DNA of 64,000 nt. Origin: Hymenobacter puniceus (lineage in GTDB: Bacteria > Bacteroidota > Bacteroidia > Cytophagales > Hymenobacteraceae). The stretch spans positions 434,001 through 498,000 of the forward strand of contig NZ_JACSCX010000003.1 of NCBI RefSeq assembly GCF_014333525.1, in the 5' to 3' direction. Position 1 is the first letter of the stretch. The number at the start of each line of letters is the position of its first letter. Below, in pieces: positions 38,575 to 47,147 of this stretch. The notes below the pieces were generated by a model. The model was given only the letters and a program-made list of their open reading frames with translations, ran no database searches and had not been told where the DNA came from. Both the position numbers and the translations under genes were made by a program.

Positions 38575-39654
38575 ATGCCTACCCGCCGCCACTTTCTTGC
38601 TACCCTTGCGTTGGCACCGTTCGCCCGGATGGCGGCTGGCTTTGCGGCGGGCCGGCTGATTGACTTCCCGAAGGCAGACTTTGCCAAATTCAGCAAGCAC
38701 CTACAGCCTGTTGGGCGGGCCCTGGAAATGGAGGGCTACTACGTGTGGTGCAACAGCCCGATTTACGGGCCCGATGGCCGGGTGCACGTGTTTTTTTCGC
38801 GCTGGGATGCCCGAAAGGGGATGGGTGGCTGGCTCAACGGCTGCGAAATAGCCCGCGCCGTGGCTGACACGCCCGCCGGGCCGTTTGTGTACCAGGAAAC
38901 CGTGCTGGCCCCGCGCGGCCCTGGCTTCTGGGACGCTACCACCTGCCACAATCCCAGCATTCAGCTCGTGGACGGCCAGTACTGCCTGTTTTTCATGGGC
39001 ACCAGCAACGGCAAAACCGACACCAAGCGCATCGGGCTGGCCACTGCGCCCACCCTCGAAGGCCCCTGGACTCGCCCCGACGCGCCGTTGCTGCTACCCG
39101 GCCCCACTGGCGCCTGGGACGACCACTGCACCACCAACCCTGCCTTTGTAAAACACGAGGGCAAATATTGGCTGTACTACAAGTCGTGGAATACGGCCGA
39201 GTACGTGGCTTCGATAGACCCCATGATTCGGGGCAACCGCAAGTACGGGCTGGCGGTGGCCGACCAACTGGCAGGGCCCTACGTGAAGTACGCCGGCAAC
39301 CCCGTCATCGACTTCTCCCGGCAAGGCCACAACAAGCAGTTCGAGGATGCTTTTGTGTGGCGACAAAACGACCGTTTCTGTCTGCTGGCCCGCGATATGG
39401 GCGTGTACAACCACGAAATTGGCCTCTACCTGGAATCCCGCGACGGCAAGGAGTGGAGCTACCCCAAAATTGCCTTCCGCGCCCTGCGCGACTACGACGT
39501 GCAGGAGCCGCCCGCTCCGCCCAAACTCAAGCGCTATGGCCGTCTGGAACGCCCCCAACTCCTGCTCCGCGACGGCAAACCCGAATACCTGTTCTGCGCC
39601 TCGCAAGGCGGCAAATACATGACCGCCTCTTCGTTTGTGTTTCGGATTACGTGA
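38575..39654 (+). CDS. Secreted GH43-like five-bladed beta-propeller glycosidase
   Basis: A 359-residue exported protein. The start at 38575 (MPTRRHFLATLALAPFARM) has a twin-arginine-type signal; the longer frame upstream is repeat DNA. Repeated blades carry acidic residues at the ends of inner strands as in the GH43/GH32/GH62 clan: PIYGPDGRVHVFFSRW, WDATTCHNPSIQLVDGQYCL, AWDDHCTTNPAFVKHEGKYW and HNKQFEDAFVWRQNDRFCLL (the Glu-Asp pair is a plausible catalytic site). Exact activity is unknown; arabinan or galactan side chains of pectin would fit the locus. I am fairly sure of fold and less sure of family. Confidence 0.75.
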   Translation: MPTRRHFLATLALAPFARMAAGFAAGRLIDFPKADFAKFSKHLQPVGRALEMEGYYVWCNSPIYGPDGRVHVFFSRWDARKGMGGWLNGCEIARAVADTPAGPFVYQETVLAPRGPGFWDATTCHNPSIQLVDGQYCLFFMGTSNGKTDTKRIGLATAPTLEGPWTRPDAPLLLPGPTGAWDDHCTTNPAFVKHEGKYWLYYKSWNTAEYVASIDPMIRGNRKYGLAVADQLAGPYVKYAGNPVIDFSRQGHNKQFEDAFVWRQNDRFCLLARDMGVYNHEIGLYLESRDGKEWSYPKIAFRALRDYDVQEPPAPPKLKRYGRLERPQLLLRDGKPEYLFCASQGGKYMTASSFVFRIT

Positions 39655-39710
39655 GCGAGAAATTCAATTCGCAGAACATCATGCGGGCAAAGGCTTGCAT
39701 GTAACAAATA

Positions 39711-39809
39711 GGCCGTCATGCTGAGCTTGTCGAAGCATCTCTACCGCTTCGTTGTAATGCCAACCCAACGAAGCGGTAGAGATGCTTCGACAAGCTCAGC
39801 ATGACGGCC
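39711..39809. repeat. Dispersed palindrome, family 1, copy 5 (44-bp perfect arms)
   Basis: The most regular copy. Arms 39711-39754 and 39766-39809 are exact complements (start GGCCGTCATGCTGAGCTTGT) separated by only 11 bases, so this DNA can fold into a 44-bp hairpin. It lies between the GH43-like gene and the acetylesterase gene. Confidence 0.95.
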
Positions 39810-39885
39810 ACTACCTTGATTAGCATGCGTTACGCTTAGCATAATACACCCCTCGTCTTATACTCCCCGCCAAAAACCACGCACT

Positions 39886-41418
39886 ATGTATCATTCTTCC
39901 CGACTCACCGGCTTCCTCTCAGCCCTGCTTTTGGCCGGCGCCCACACTGCCCTGGCCGACGTCACGCTGCCTGCCCTTATTACCGACAACATGGTGCTGC
40001 AGCAGAAATCGGAGGTGGCGCTGTGGGGCTGGGCCGCGCCCGGCGAGGCCGTGACCGTGACGGCCGGCTGGGCGAAAAAGCCCGTGCAGGCCACGGCCGA
40101 TGCGCAGGGCAACTGGCTAGTGCGCGTGCTTACCACCAAAGCCGGCGGCCCCTACTCGCTCACGGTGCAGGGCCACAACAAGCTTACCGTCAGCAACGTG
40201 CTGCTAGGGGAAGTGTGGCTATGCTCGGGGCAGTCGAATATGGCGTTTCCGCTGGCCAAAGGCGCTGCCAAATGGATGACGGGCGTACTCAACGAGGCCG
40301 AAGTGGTGCCGAAAGCCACCCAGCCCACCCTCCGCATGTTCACGGTAGCGCAGCGCGTGTCCGACGAGCCCCAGCGCGACGTGCAGGGCAGTTGGGTGGT
40401 GTGCAGCCCCCAGACGGTGGGCAACTTCTCGGCCGTAGCGTACTTTTTCGGGCAGGAAATTCAGGCGAAAACCGGCGTGCCGGTGGGGTTGATCCATTCG
40501 TCGTGGGGCGGCACGCCGGCCGAGTCTTGGACGCGGCGCGAGGTGCTGGACCAGAACCCCACGCTGCGCCCGATTCTGACCCGCTACGCCGACGGCCTCA
40601 CCCAGCGGCCCGCCTACGAAACCGCGCTGGCCGCCTGGAAACTGGAGAAAGAACGTAATCCCCAGACCAAGCAGCCTAAACCCAGCGAGCCGCTGAGCGC
40701 CACCAGCAACAAGTCGCCGGCCAAGCTCTACAACGGCATGATCCGGGGCCTGGAGCCGTACACGCTGCGCGGCACCATCTGGTACCAGGGCGAAAGCAAC
40801 GCCGAGCGCGCCTACCAGTACCGCACGCTGTTTCCGGCTATGATTGCCAGCTGGCGCCAGGCCTGGCAGCAGCCCGACATGCCGTTTTACTTCGTGCAGA
40901 TCACGCCCCACAAAGGCCAGAACCCCGAAATCCGTGAAGCCCAGCTGCTGTCCTGGCAAACCGTGCCGCACACCGGCATGGTCGTCACGACCGACGTGGG
41001 CGACTCGCTGGACATTCATCCGCGCAATAAGCAGGCCGTGGGGCACCGGCTGGCGCTGTGGGCACTGCGCAACGAATACGGCGAGAAAAAGCTCGTCACT
41101 TCGGGCCCGATCTACAAAGCCATGAAAATCGACAAGAACACCGCCCGCCTCAGCTTCGACTACGCCGAGGGCCTGAAAGCGGAAGGCGGGACGCTACGCG
41201 AGTTCACCGTGGCGGGTGCCGACGGTGTTTTTTATCCTGCCCAGGCTGTTATCGAGGGCAATACGGTGGTGGTAAGCAGCGCCCAGGTGCCGCAGCCGGT
41301 GACCGTGCGCTTCGGCTGGCGCAAGTCGCCGATGCCGAACCTGTTCAATGCCGCCGGCTTGCCGGCTTCGCCTTTCCGCACCGACACCTGGCCCACGCCC
41401 ACACAGGATAAAAAGTAA
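39886..41418 (+). CDS. Sialate O-acetylesterase-type SGNH esterase
   Basis: An SGNH-hydrolase of the sialate O-acetylesterase family (510 residues), with a signal peptide ending GAHTALADVTLP. An N-terminal beta-sandwich (MVLQQKSEVALWGWAAPGE) is followed by LLGEVWLCSGQSNMAFPL with the nucleophile Ser116; IHSSWGGTPAESWT holds the oxyanion-hole Gly and TIWYQGESNAE the Asn; the acid-base pair is in VGDSLDIHPRNK (about residue 377). In pectin loci such enzymes remove acetyl groups from rhamnogalacturonan or galacturonate so that other enzymes can cut (inference from context). It lies between GH43-like and GH28 genes. Confidence 0.9.
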   Translation: MYHSSRLTGFLSALLLAGAHTALADVTLPALITDNMVLQQKSEVALWGWAAPGEAVTVTAGWAKKPVQATADAQGNWLVRVLTTKAGGPYSLTVQGHNKLTVSNVLLGEVWLCSGQSNMAFPLAKGAAKWMTGVLNEAEVVPKATQPTLRMFTVAQRVSDEPQRDVQGSWVVCSPQTVGNFSAVAYFFGQEIQAKTGVPVGLIHSSWGGTPAESWTRREVLDQNPTLRPILTRYADGLTQRPAYETALAAWKLEKERNPQTKQPKPSEPLSATSNKSPAKLYNGMIRGLEPYTLRGTIWYQGESNAERAYQYRTLFPAMIASWRQAWQQPDMPFYFVQITPHKGQNPEIREAQLLSWQTVPHTGMVVTTDVGDSLDIHPRNKQAVGHRLALWALRNEYGEKKLVTSGPIYKAMKIDKNTARLSFDYAEGLKAEGGTLREFTVAGADGVFYPAQAVIEGNTVVVSSAQVPQPVTVRFGWRKSPMPNLFNAAGLPASPFRTDTWPTPTQDKK

Positions 41419-41520
41419 GTACTCACCAACAAAATTTTTGTAAAAAGCGAATTGCAGGTGAGTGCGGGAGGGTGCCGAGAACGGAAATTGGCAGCTTTGG
41501 ATGAGTGAAGTGAGAGAGCA

Positions 41521-41601
41521 AAAACCTGATGCGTAGCTGGGCATCGGAGCCGCGGCCGTGGGAATCCGTTGTTCCACAACGCCCGGCTACCATCAGGTTT
41601 T
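41521..41601. repeat. Stem-loop/palindrome, family 6
   Basis: Left arm AAAACCTGATGCGTAGCTGG (41521-41542 in full) is complementary, with one bulge and one mismatch, to 41581-41601 (GCCCGGCTACCATCAGGTTT in part). The centre contains smaller inverted pieces (GGAATCCGTTGTTCC). It fills part of the 230-bp gap between the esterase and GH28 genes and is the only copy in the window. Confidence 0.75.
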
Positions 41602-41648
41602 GTGCTTTATAAGTTTCTCCCAATCTGCCAACCCATCTGCTTTCCGAT

Positions 41649-43082
41649 ATGAACCTGATGTTGTCTTTGCTGTTGCCGCTGCTGGCTTGGCTAAACTCCT
41701 TTGCGACGCCACCCGCGGCTGCCCCCGCCGACCCCGCCGACCCCGCCTGGGTGAAGGAAGTGGGTGCTAATTCCATGCCCGCGACCAAAAACACCTTTCT
41801 GGTCGCCAAATACGGCGCCGTGGCCGACGGCAAAACCCTCAACACCCAAGCCATCCAGAAAGCCATTGACGCAGCGGCCAAAAAGGGTGGCGTCGTGACG
41901 TTTGCGCCGGGCCAATACCTCACGGGCTCTATCTTCCTGAAGAAGGGCGTGACGCTCAACATTCCGCAGGGCGTGACACTGCTCGGCAGCCAGGAGCTGA
42001 AGGATTATCCCGAAATTCCGTCGCGCATTGCGGGCGTGGAAATGGTGTGGCCCGCGGCCCTCATCAACATTCTTGATCAGGAAAACGTGGCTATTACTGG
42101 TCAGGGTACCGTCGATGGGCAGGGCAAGCCGTTCTGGGACAAGTACTGGGCCATGCGCAAAGAGTACGACGCCAAAGGCCTGCGCTGGATTGTCGACTAC
42201 GACGCCAAACGGCCCCGTACGCTGCTGGTTTCCAACTCCCGTAACGTCACGCTCAAGGGCATTACGCTGCAGCGCGCCGGCTTCTGGACGGTGCATATTC
42301 TGTACTCCAAGCACGTGACGGCCGACGGCCTGGTGGTGCGCAACAACATCGGCGGCCACGGCCCCAGCACCGACGGCATCGACATCGACTCCAGCTCCTA
42401 CGTGCTGGTGCAGAACTGCGACATTGACTGCAACGACGACAACTTCTGCCTGAAAGCCGGCCGTGACTGGGACGGCCTGCGCGTGAACCGCCCCACCGAA
42501 TACATCCTCGTGCAGAACTGCGTGGCCGGGGCCGGCGACGGGCTGTTCACCTGCGGCTCCGAAACGTCGGGCGGCATCCGCCACGTCATTGCCCGCGGCC
42601 TCAAGGCCAAGGGCACCAAGTACGGTATCCGGTTGAAATCGGCCACCAACCGCGGCGGCGTGGTGGAGGATATTGTGGTGGAAGACATTCAGATGGATAG
42701 CGTGCGCGTGCCCATTATCATGACCATGAACTGGAACCCGGCCTACAGCTACTCCACGCTGCCGGCCGGCTATACCGAGGCCACGCTGCCTGCGCACTGG
42801 AAGAAGATGCTGGCCAAAGTGGAGCCCGTAGAGCGTGGCACCCCGCACTTTCGCAACGTGCGCATCAGCAACCTGCGCGCCACCGGGGCCGGTGAAGCCA
42901 TTTCGGCCGAGGGCTTGGCCGTTTCGATGCTGGAAAACTTCACGCTGGAAAACATCAGCATCACGGGCAAGAAAGCCGGCAAAATCGATTTCGCCCAGGG
43001 CTGGAGCATTAAGGGACTCGACATCAAGGCCGACGACCAAGAGCCAGTGGCCGTGCAGAACAGCGCGGGTATGAAGTTCTAA
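41649..43082 (+). CDS. Polygalacturonase-type glycoside hydrolase, GH28
   Basis: GH28 enzymes hydrolyse galacturonan or rhamnogalacturonan on a right-handed beta-helix. It is 477 residues with a signal peptide (LLLPLLAWLNSFATPPAAA). Motifs: YGAVADGKTLNTQAIQKAID at the N terminus, GHGPSTDGIDIDSSS (first catalytic Asp), CNDDNFCLKAG (Asp263/Asp264) and GIRLKSATNRGG. In place of the GHG motif of endo-polygalacturonases it has TCGSETSGGIRHV (Gly303, Ser304, Glu305). Such variants are usual among bacterial exo-acting and rhamnogalacturonan-active members, so exo-galacturonidase action is probable. A family 2 palindrome follows the stop codon. Confidence 0.92.
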   Translation: MNLMLSLLLPLLAWLNSFATPPAAAPADPADPAWVKEVGANSMPATKNTFLVAKYGAVADGKTLNTQAIQKAIDAAAKKGGVVTFAPGQYLTGSIFLKKGVTLNIPQGVTLLGSQELKDYPEIPSRIAGVEMVWPAALINILDQENVAITGQGTVDGQGKPFWDKYWAMRKEYDAKGLRWIVDYDAKRPRTLLVSNSRNVTLKGITLQRAGFWTVHILYSKHVTADGLVVRNNIGGHGPSTDGIDIDSSSYVLVQNCDIDCNDDNFCLKAGRDWDGLRVNRPTEYILVQNCVAGAGDGLFTCGSETSGGIRHVIARGLKAKGTKYGIRLKSATNRGGVVEDIVVEDIQMDSVRVPIIMTMNWNPAYSYSTLPAGYTEATLPAHWKKMLAKVEPVERGTPHFRNVRISNLRATGAGEAISAEGLAVSMLENFTLENISITGKKAGKIDFAQGWSIKGLDIKADDQEPVAVQNSAGMKF

Positions 43083-43099
43083 AACTGTCTGTAGTTCGC

Positions 43100-43213
43100 C
43101 TGTCATCCTGAGTTCCATCCTGAGTTCCGCGAAGGACCTTATCAGACCAGAACGGCAACCGGTCAACGCTAATCCAGCCGTGACAAGGTCCTTCACGGGG
43201 CTCAGGATGACAG
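43100..43213. repeat. Dispersed palindrome, family 2, copy 2
   Basis: Opens CTGTCATCCTGAGTTCCATC and closes GGGGCTCAGGATGACAG, with GAAGGACCTT and its complement in each arm. The left arm has an internal tandem duplication of ATCCTGAGTTCC (43105-43128), absent from the right arm, which shows recent slippage. Confidence 0.9.
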
Positions 43214-43245
43214 TTACCTAGCTGCTGCTGCTCATTCTGCCACCG

Positions 43246-44514
43246 ATGAAGAAAAACCAGAACCTGTTTGCGGTAGCGCTGATTACCTCGCTGTTTTTTC
43301 TGTGGGGCTTTGCCGTGAACCTGAACCCGGTGCTGATTCCGCATGTAAAGAAGGCCTGTCAGCTCACTGATACGCAGTCGGCGCTGATTGATTCGGCGTT
43401 CTTTGCGGCCTACTTTCTGGTGGCGCTGCCGGCCGGGCAGTTCATGAAGCGTTTCGGCTACAAAGGCGGCATTCTGGTGGGGCTGGGGCTGTTTGCAACG
43501 GGCGCGTTCCTGTTTTATCCGGCCGCCGAAACGCGAACCTACGGCTTCTTTCTGGTGGCGCTGTTCATCATTGCCAGTGGCCTCACGTTCCTGGAAACGG
43601 CCGCCAACCCCTACATCACCGTGCTCGGCGACCCGGCCGGCGCCACCCAGCGCCTGAACTTCGCGCAGTCGTTCAACGGGCTGGCCGCCACGCTGGCGCC
43701 GCTGCTGGGCGGCAAGCTGATTCTGTCGGGCCAGAGCCTGACGGCCGGGCAGCAGGCGGCCATGGCCCCGGCGCAGCTTGAGGCCTACCTGAGCCAAGAG
43801 GCTTCGGCAGTGCAACTGCCGTATCTGGTAATTGGGGCCGTGGTGCTGCTGGTGGCCGTGGTGCTCTACTTCACCCGCCTACCCGATATCATCGAAGCGG
43901 CGGCCCCTGACGATGCCAGCGCGCAAGGCTCGTTGTGGCAGGAGAAAAACCTGCTGCTGGGCGTGCTGACGCAGTTTTTCTACGTGGGCGCGCAGGTGTG
44001 CATCAGCAGCTTTTTCATTCGGTTTGCGGGCAGTGTGGCCGGCATTCCGGAGCAGACGGCTACGCTGTATCTGTCGGGGGCGCTGCTCAGCTTTATGGCG
44101 GGCCGCTTTATCGGGACGGCGCTGATGCGGGTGGTGGCCCCGGCGAAACTGCTGGCGGCGTGCAGCTTACTGAACGTGCTGCTGGTGGGTCTGGCCGTGA
44201 CGCTGGAAGGCCAGCTGCCGGTGGTTGCGCTGATGGGCGTGGAGTTTTTCATGTCCATCATGTTTCCTACCATCTTCTCGCTCAGCATCCGCGGGCTGGG
44301 GCCCAGAACCAAGGATGGCTCCTCGCTGCTGATTATGGCCATTGTGGGCGGCGCGGTGTTCCCGGTGCTCATGGGCCGCGTGTCCGATGCCAGCTCCATC
44401 CAAACGGCCTACGTGGTGCCGGGCGCGTGCTTTCTGGTGGTGCTGTACTTTGCTCTCCGCAACGTGAGGGTGCCGGTGGGGCCACCGGCTACGGCCCTGG
44501 CGGCCGGACATTGA
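43246..44514 (+). CDS. FucP-like sugar:proton symporter (MFS)
   Basis: A 422-residue 12-helix transporter of the L-fucose:H+ symporter branch. Signatures: LFFLWGFAVNLNPVLIPHVKK (helix 1), DSAFFAAYFLVALPAGQFMKRFGYKGG, FLETAANPYITVLGDP (helix 4), NFAQSFNGLAATLAPLLGG, and in the C half FFMSIMFPTIFSLSIRGLGPRTKDGSSLLIMAIVGGA. It is the first gene of a plus-strand run of four deoxysugar catabolic genes, 33 bases before the SDR gene, so fucose or rhamnose uptake is likely. It is paralogous to the MFS protein at 29087-30490 but not its neighbour. Confidence 0.9.
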   Translation: MKKNQNLFAVALITSLFFLWGFAVNLNPVLIPHVKKACQLTDTQSALIDSAFFAAYFLVALPAGQFMKRFGYKGGILVGLGLFATGAFLFYPAAETRTYGFFLVALFIIASGLTFLETAANPYITVLGDPAGATQRLNFAQSFNGLAATLAPLLGGKLILSGQSLTAGQQAAMAPAQLEAYLSQEASAVQLPYLVIGAVVLLVAVVLYFTRLPDIIEAAAPDDASAQGSLWQEKNLLLGVLTQFFYVGAQVCISSFFIRFAGSVAGIPEQTATLYLSGALLSFMAGRFIGTALMRVVAPAKLLAACSLLNVLLVGLAVTLEGQLPVVALMGVEFFMSIMFPTIFSLSIRGLGPRTKDGSSLLIMAIVGGAVFPVLMGRVSDASSIQTAYVVPGACFLVVLYFALRNVRVPVGPPATALAAGH

Positions 44515-44547
44515 GCCCGCGGCTACCTTCTTTAAAATCAGACCTTC

Positions 44548-45312
44548 ATGTTCAGTTTACAAGGCAAAAGCGCCGTCGTGACGGGCGGTGGCAGCGGAAT
44601 CGGGCAGGCCATTGCGCAGCTGTTTGCGCAGCAGGGCGCCCGTGTGCACATCATCGAGCTCAACCAGGCGGCGGCCACTCAAACCGTGACCGAAATCCAG
44701 CGGGCCGGCGGCGCGGCGGAGGCACACCGGCTCGATATCAGCCAGCAGGCCGACGTAGTGCGCGTGTTTCAGGCCATCGGCCAAGTGGATATTCTGGTCA
44801 ACAATGCCGGCATTGCCCACGTCGGCAATGTGGCGCAGACCGCCGAGGCCGACTTCGACAGGGTGTATCAGGTGAACGTGAAGGGCGCCTACAACTGCCT
44901 GTTTGCGGCCGTGCCCCTGATGCAGCAGCACGGCGGCGGTGCCATCCTCAACATGGCCTCCATTGCCGCCCACGTCGGCATCACCGACCGGTTTGCCTAT
45001 TCCATGAGCAAGGGCGCCATCCACGCCATGACGCTGTCGGTGGCGCGCGACTACCTGGCGGCGGGCATCCGCTGCAACAGCATTTCGCCGGCCCGCGTGC
45101 ACACGCCGTTTGTGGAGGGCTTCATTGCCAAAAACTACGCCGGCCGCGAGGCGGAGCTGTTCGACAAGCTCTCCAGAAGCCAGCCCATCGGCCGCATGGG
45201 TACGCCCGCCGAGGTGGCTGCCTTGGCGCTATACCTGTGCTCCGCTGAAGCCGGCTTCGTCACCGGCTGCGACTACCCGCTGGATGGCGGTTTCATCACG
45301 CTGAATAATTGA
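44548..45312 (+). CDS. SDR oxidoreductase, probable 2-keto-3-deoxy-L-fuconate/rhamnonate dehydrogenase
   Basis: A classical short-chain dehydrogenase of 254 residues. NAD(P) binding by VVTGGGSGIGQAIAQLF (residues 10-26), DILVNNAGIAHVG, catalytic Ser in LNMASIAAHVG and Tyr/Lys in FAYSMSKGAIHAM, and C-terminal CDYPLDGGFITLNN. In this context (symporter, FAH hydrolase, lactonase, second SDR) it fits the oxidation of 2-keto-3-deoxy-6-deoxyaldonate to the 2,4-diketo acid, the step before FAH cleavage (inference from pathway order in known non-phosphorylative L-fucose and L-rhamnose clusters). It is 33 bases after the symporter gene; a repeat separates it from the FAH gene. Confidence 0.8.
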   Translation: MFSLQGKSAVVTGGGSGIGQAIAQLFAQQGARVHIIELNQAAATQTVTEIQRAGGAAEAHRLDISQQADVVRVFQAIGQVDILVNNAGIAHVGNVAQTAEADFDRVYQVNVKGAYNCLFAAVPLMQQHGGGAILNMASIAAHVGITDRFAYSMSKGAIHAMTLSVARDYLAAGIRCNSISPARVHTPFVEGFIAKNYAGREAELFDKLSRSQPIGRMGTPAEVAALALYLCSAEAGFVTGCDYPLDGGFITLNN

Positions 45313-45453
45313 TTGTTGGTTGTTGATTGGTGATTGTTGGAGGCTGATTGTCAAGTGATGATTGGTGGAAGCTAATTGTTTCGTGCTTTGCAACATCCGA
45401 CTCATCTGCCCGACCTTCCCAACAATCAACTCCCAACAATCACCAATCAACAT
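45310..45453. repeat. Palindrome rich in TGATTGTTGG, family 3, copy 1
   Basis: Left part carries GTTGATTGGTGATTGTTGGA (45322-45341), right part the complement ending CCAACAATCACCAATCAAC (to 45451). It is AT-rich and starts at the SDR stop codon. Several direct TGATTG units make it partly self-repetitive. Confidence 0.85.
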
Positions 45454-45460
45454 CCATCAT

Positions 45461-46318
45461 ATGAAGCTAATCCGCCACGGCCGGCCTGAGCAGGAGCATC
45501 CCGGCATCATTCTCAACGACCGGAGGTATGACGTTTCAGCTTTCGGCGAAGACTACAACGAGTCGTTTTTTGCCAGGAACGGCCTGGCGCGGCTGGCGGA
45601 GTTTGTGCAGGCCAATGCAGGCCAACTGCCGGAACTGGCCAACGACGTACGCCTGGGCAGCCCGGTGGCGCGGCCCAGCAAAATCGTGTGCGTGGGCCTC
45701 AACTACGCCGACCACGCCCGCGAAACCGGGGCCACGCCGCCGCCCGAGCCGGTGCTGTTCTTCAAGTCCACCACGGCGCTGGTAGGGCCGAACGACGCCA
45801 TTATCATCCCGAAAAATTCGGTGAAAACCGACTGGGAAGTGGAGCTGGCCGTAGTGATTGGCCGGCGCACCTCCTACGTGGACGAGGCCGAAGCGCACGA
45901 GTACATTGCCGGCTACGCGCTGCACAACGACGTGTCGGAACGCGAGTTTCAACTGGAACGCAGCGGCACCTGGGACAAAGGCAAGGGCTGCGACACCTTC
46001 GCGCCCATCGGTCCCTGGCTGGCCACGCCCGACGAAATTCCGGACGTAGATAACCTGCGTTTGTGGCTGAGCGTGAACGGGCAGATGATGCAGGACGGCA
46101 CTACCGCCAACCTCATTTTCCGGATTCCGTTTCTGATCAGCTATATCAGCCAGTTCATGACGCTGCTGCCCGGTGATATCATCTCTACGGGCACCCCGGC
46201 CGGCGTAGGGCTGGGCTTCAACCCGCCGGTGTACCTCAAGCCCGGCGACGTGGTGGAGCTGGGCATCGACGGGCTGGGCACGTCCCGGCAGCAGCTGAAG
46301 GCCTATGCCAAGGATTGA
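45461..46318 (+). CDS. FAH-family hydrolase, probable 2,4-diketo-3-deoxy-L-fuconate (or rhamnonate) hydrolase
   Basis: A 285-residue protein of the fumarylacetoacetate hydrolase superfamily, Mg2+ dependent. The start at 45461 (MKLIRHGRPEQEH) follows the palindrome; the frame upstream is repeat. Signatures: KIVCVGLNYADHARETG (about residues 75-91), FFKSTTALVGPNDAIIIP, TDWEVELAVVIGRR (Glu ligands), KGCDTFAPIGPWL and DIISTGTPAGVGLGF. Related enzymes cleave acylpyruvates; by context it gives pyruvate plus lactate from the diketo acid. It overlaps the lactonase gene by 14 bases, so the two are coupled. The start of the lutABC genes nearby fits lactate as product. Confidence 0.85.
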   Translation: MKLIRHGRPEQEHPGIILNDRRYDVSAFGEDYNESFFARNGLARLAEFVQANAGQLPELANDVRLGSPVARPSKIVCVGLNYADHARETGATPPPEPVLFFKSTTALVGPNDAIIIPKNSVKTDWEVELAVVIGRRTSYVDEAEAHEYIAGYALHNDVSEREFQLERSGTWDKGKGCDTFAPIGPWLATPDEIPDVDNLRLWLSVNGQMMQDGTTANLIFRIPFLISYISQFMTLLPGDIISTGTPAGVGLGFNPPVYLKPGDVVELGIDGLGTSRQQLKAYAKD

Positions 46319-47135
46319 CGCGCACCAGCACTTCTGGCACTTCGACGCCCGGCGCGACACCTGGATAACGCCCGATATGGTTGCCATCCAGCGCGACTTT
46401 CTGCCGTCGGATTTGGAGCCGCTGCTGCACCGCCACGGCCTCGACGGTTGCGTGGCCGTGCAGGCTAGCCAAAGCACCGCCGAAACCGAATTCCTGCTGG
46501 AACTGGCCGCCCGCCACGACTTCATCCGGGGCGTGGTGGGCTGGGTTGATCTGCAGGCCGAAAACGTGGCCGAGCAACTGGCGCACTACGCGCAGTTCGA
46601 TAAGCTGAAAGGCTTCCGGCATATTCTGCAGGGCGAAACTGACCGCGCCCTCATGCTCCGGCCGGATTTCCGGCGCGGCATTGCAGCGTTGCAGCCTCAC
46701 GGCTTCACCTACGACCTGCTTATTCAGCCCGACCAGTTGCCGTTCGCGGCGAAGCTGGCCGCCGAGTTTCCGCACCAGTTGTTCGTGCTTGACCACCTAG
46801 CTAAACCCCTCATTAAAGCTGGTGAGCTGGAACCTTGGCGGCGCGAACTGCAGGCCCTGGCCGCGCACGAAAACGTGGTCTGCAAGGTGTCGGGGCTGGT
46901 GACGGAAGCCGACTGGCAGCACTGGGCGCCGCAGGATTTTCGGCCTTATCTGGATGTGGTGTTCGATGCCTTCGGGCCCGCCCGCGTCCTGTTTGGCTCC
47001 GACTGGCCGGTGTGCAACGTGGCCGGCAGCTACGGCCGCGTGGTGGAGCTGGTGCAGGACTACGTAACGCGTTTTTCGGTGGCGGAGCAGGCCGGTTTCT
47101 GGGGCGAAAACGCCGCGCGGGTGTACCACTTATAA
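46305..47135 (+). CDS. Amidohydrolase, probable L-fucono/L-rhamnono-lactonase
   Basis: A 276-residue COG3618-type amidohydrolase (metal-dependent TIM barrel). Signatures: IDAHQHFWHFD (HxH at residues 6-8), WITPDMVAIQRDFLPSDL, LKGFRHILQGETDR, FVLDHLAKP (His ligand) and VLFGSDWPVCN (Asp). Members hydrolyse the sugar lactone made by L-fucose or L-rhamnose dehydrogenase. The start overlaps the FAH gene by 14 bases, and an SDR gene follows after 12 bases, so the order FAH-lactonase-SDR is one transcript. It could also act on galacto- or arabino-lactones. Confidence 0.87.
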   Translation: MPRIDAHQHFWHFDARRDTWITPDMVAIQRDFLPSDLEPLLHRHGLDGCVAVQASQSTAETEFLLELAARHDFIRGVVGWVDLQAENVAEQLAHYAQFDKLKGFRHILQGETDRALMLRPDFRRGIAALQPHGFTYDLLIQPDQLPFAAKLAAEFPHQLFVLDHLAKPLIKAGELEPWRRELQALAAHENVVCKVSGLVTEADWQHWAPQDFRPYLDVVFDAFGPARVLFGSDWPVCNVAGSYGRVVELVQDYVTRFSVAEQAGFWGENAARVYHL

Positions 47136-47147
47136 GTCATTTCAGCC

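Noticed and set aside
41691..43196. 501-codon open frame opposite GH28
   Set aside because: Antisense shadow; GH28 motifs on the other strand are unambiguous.
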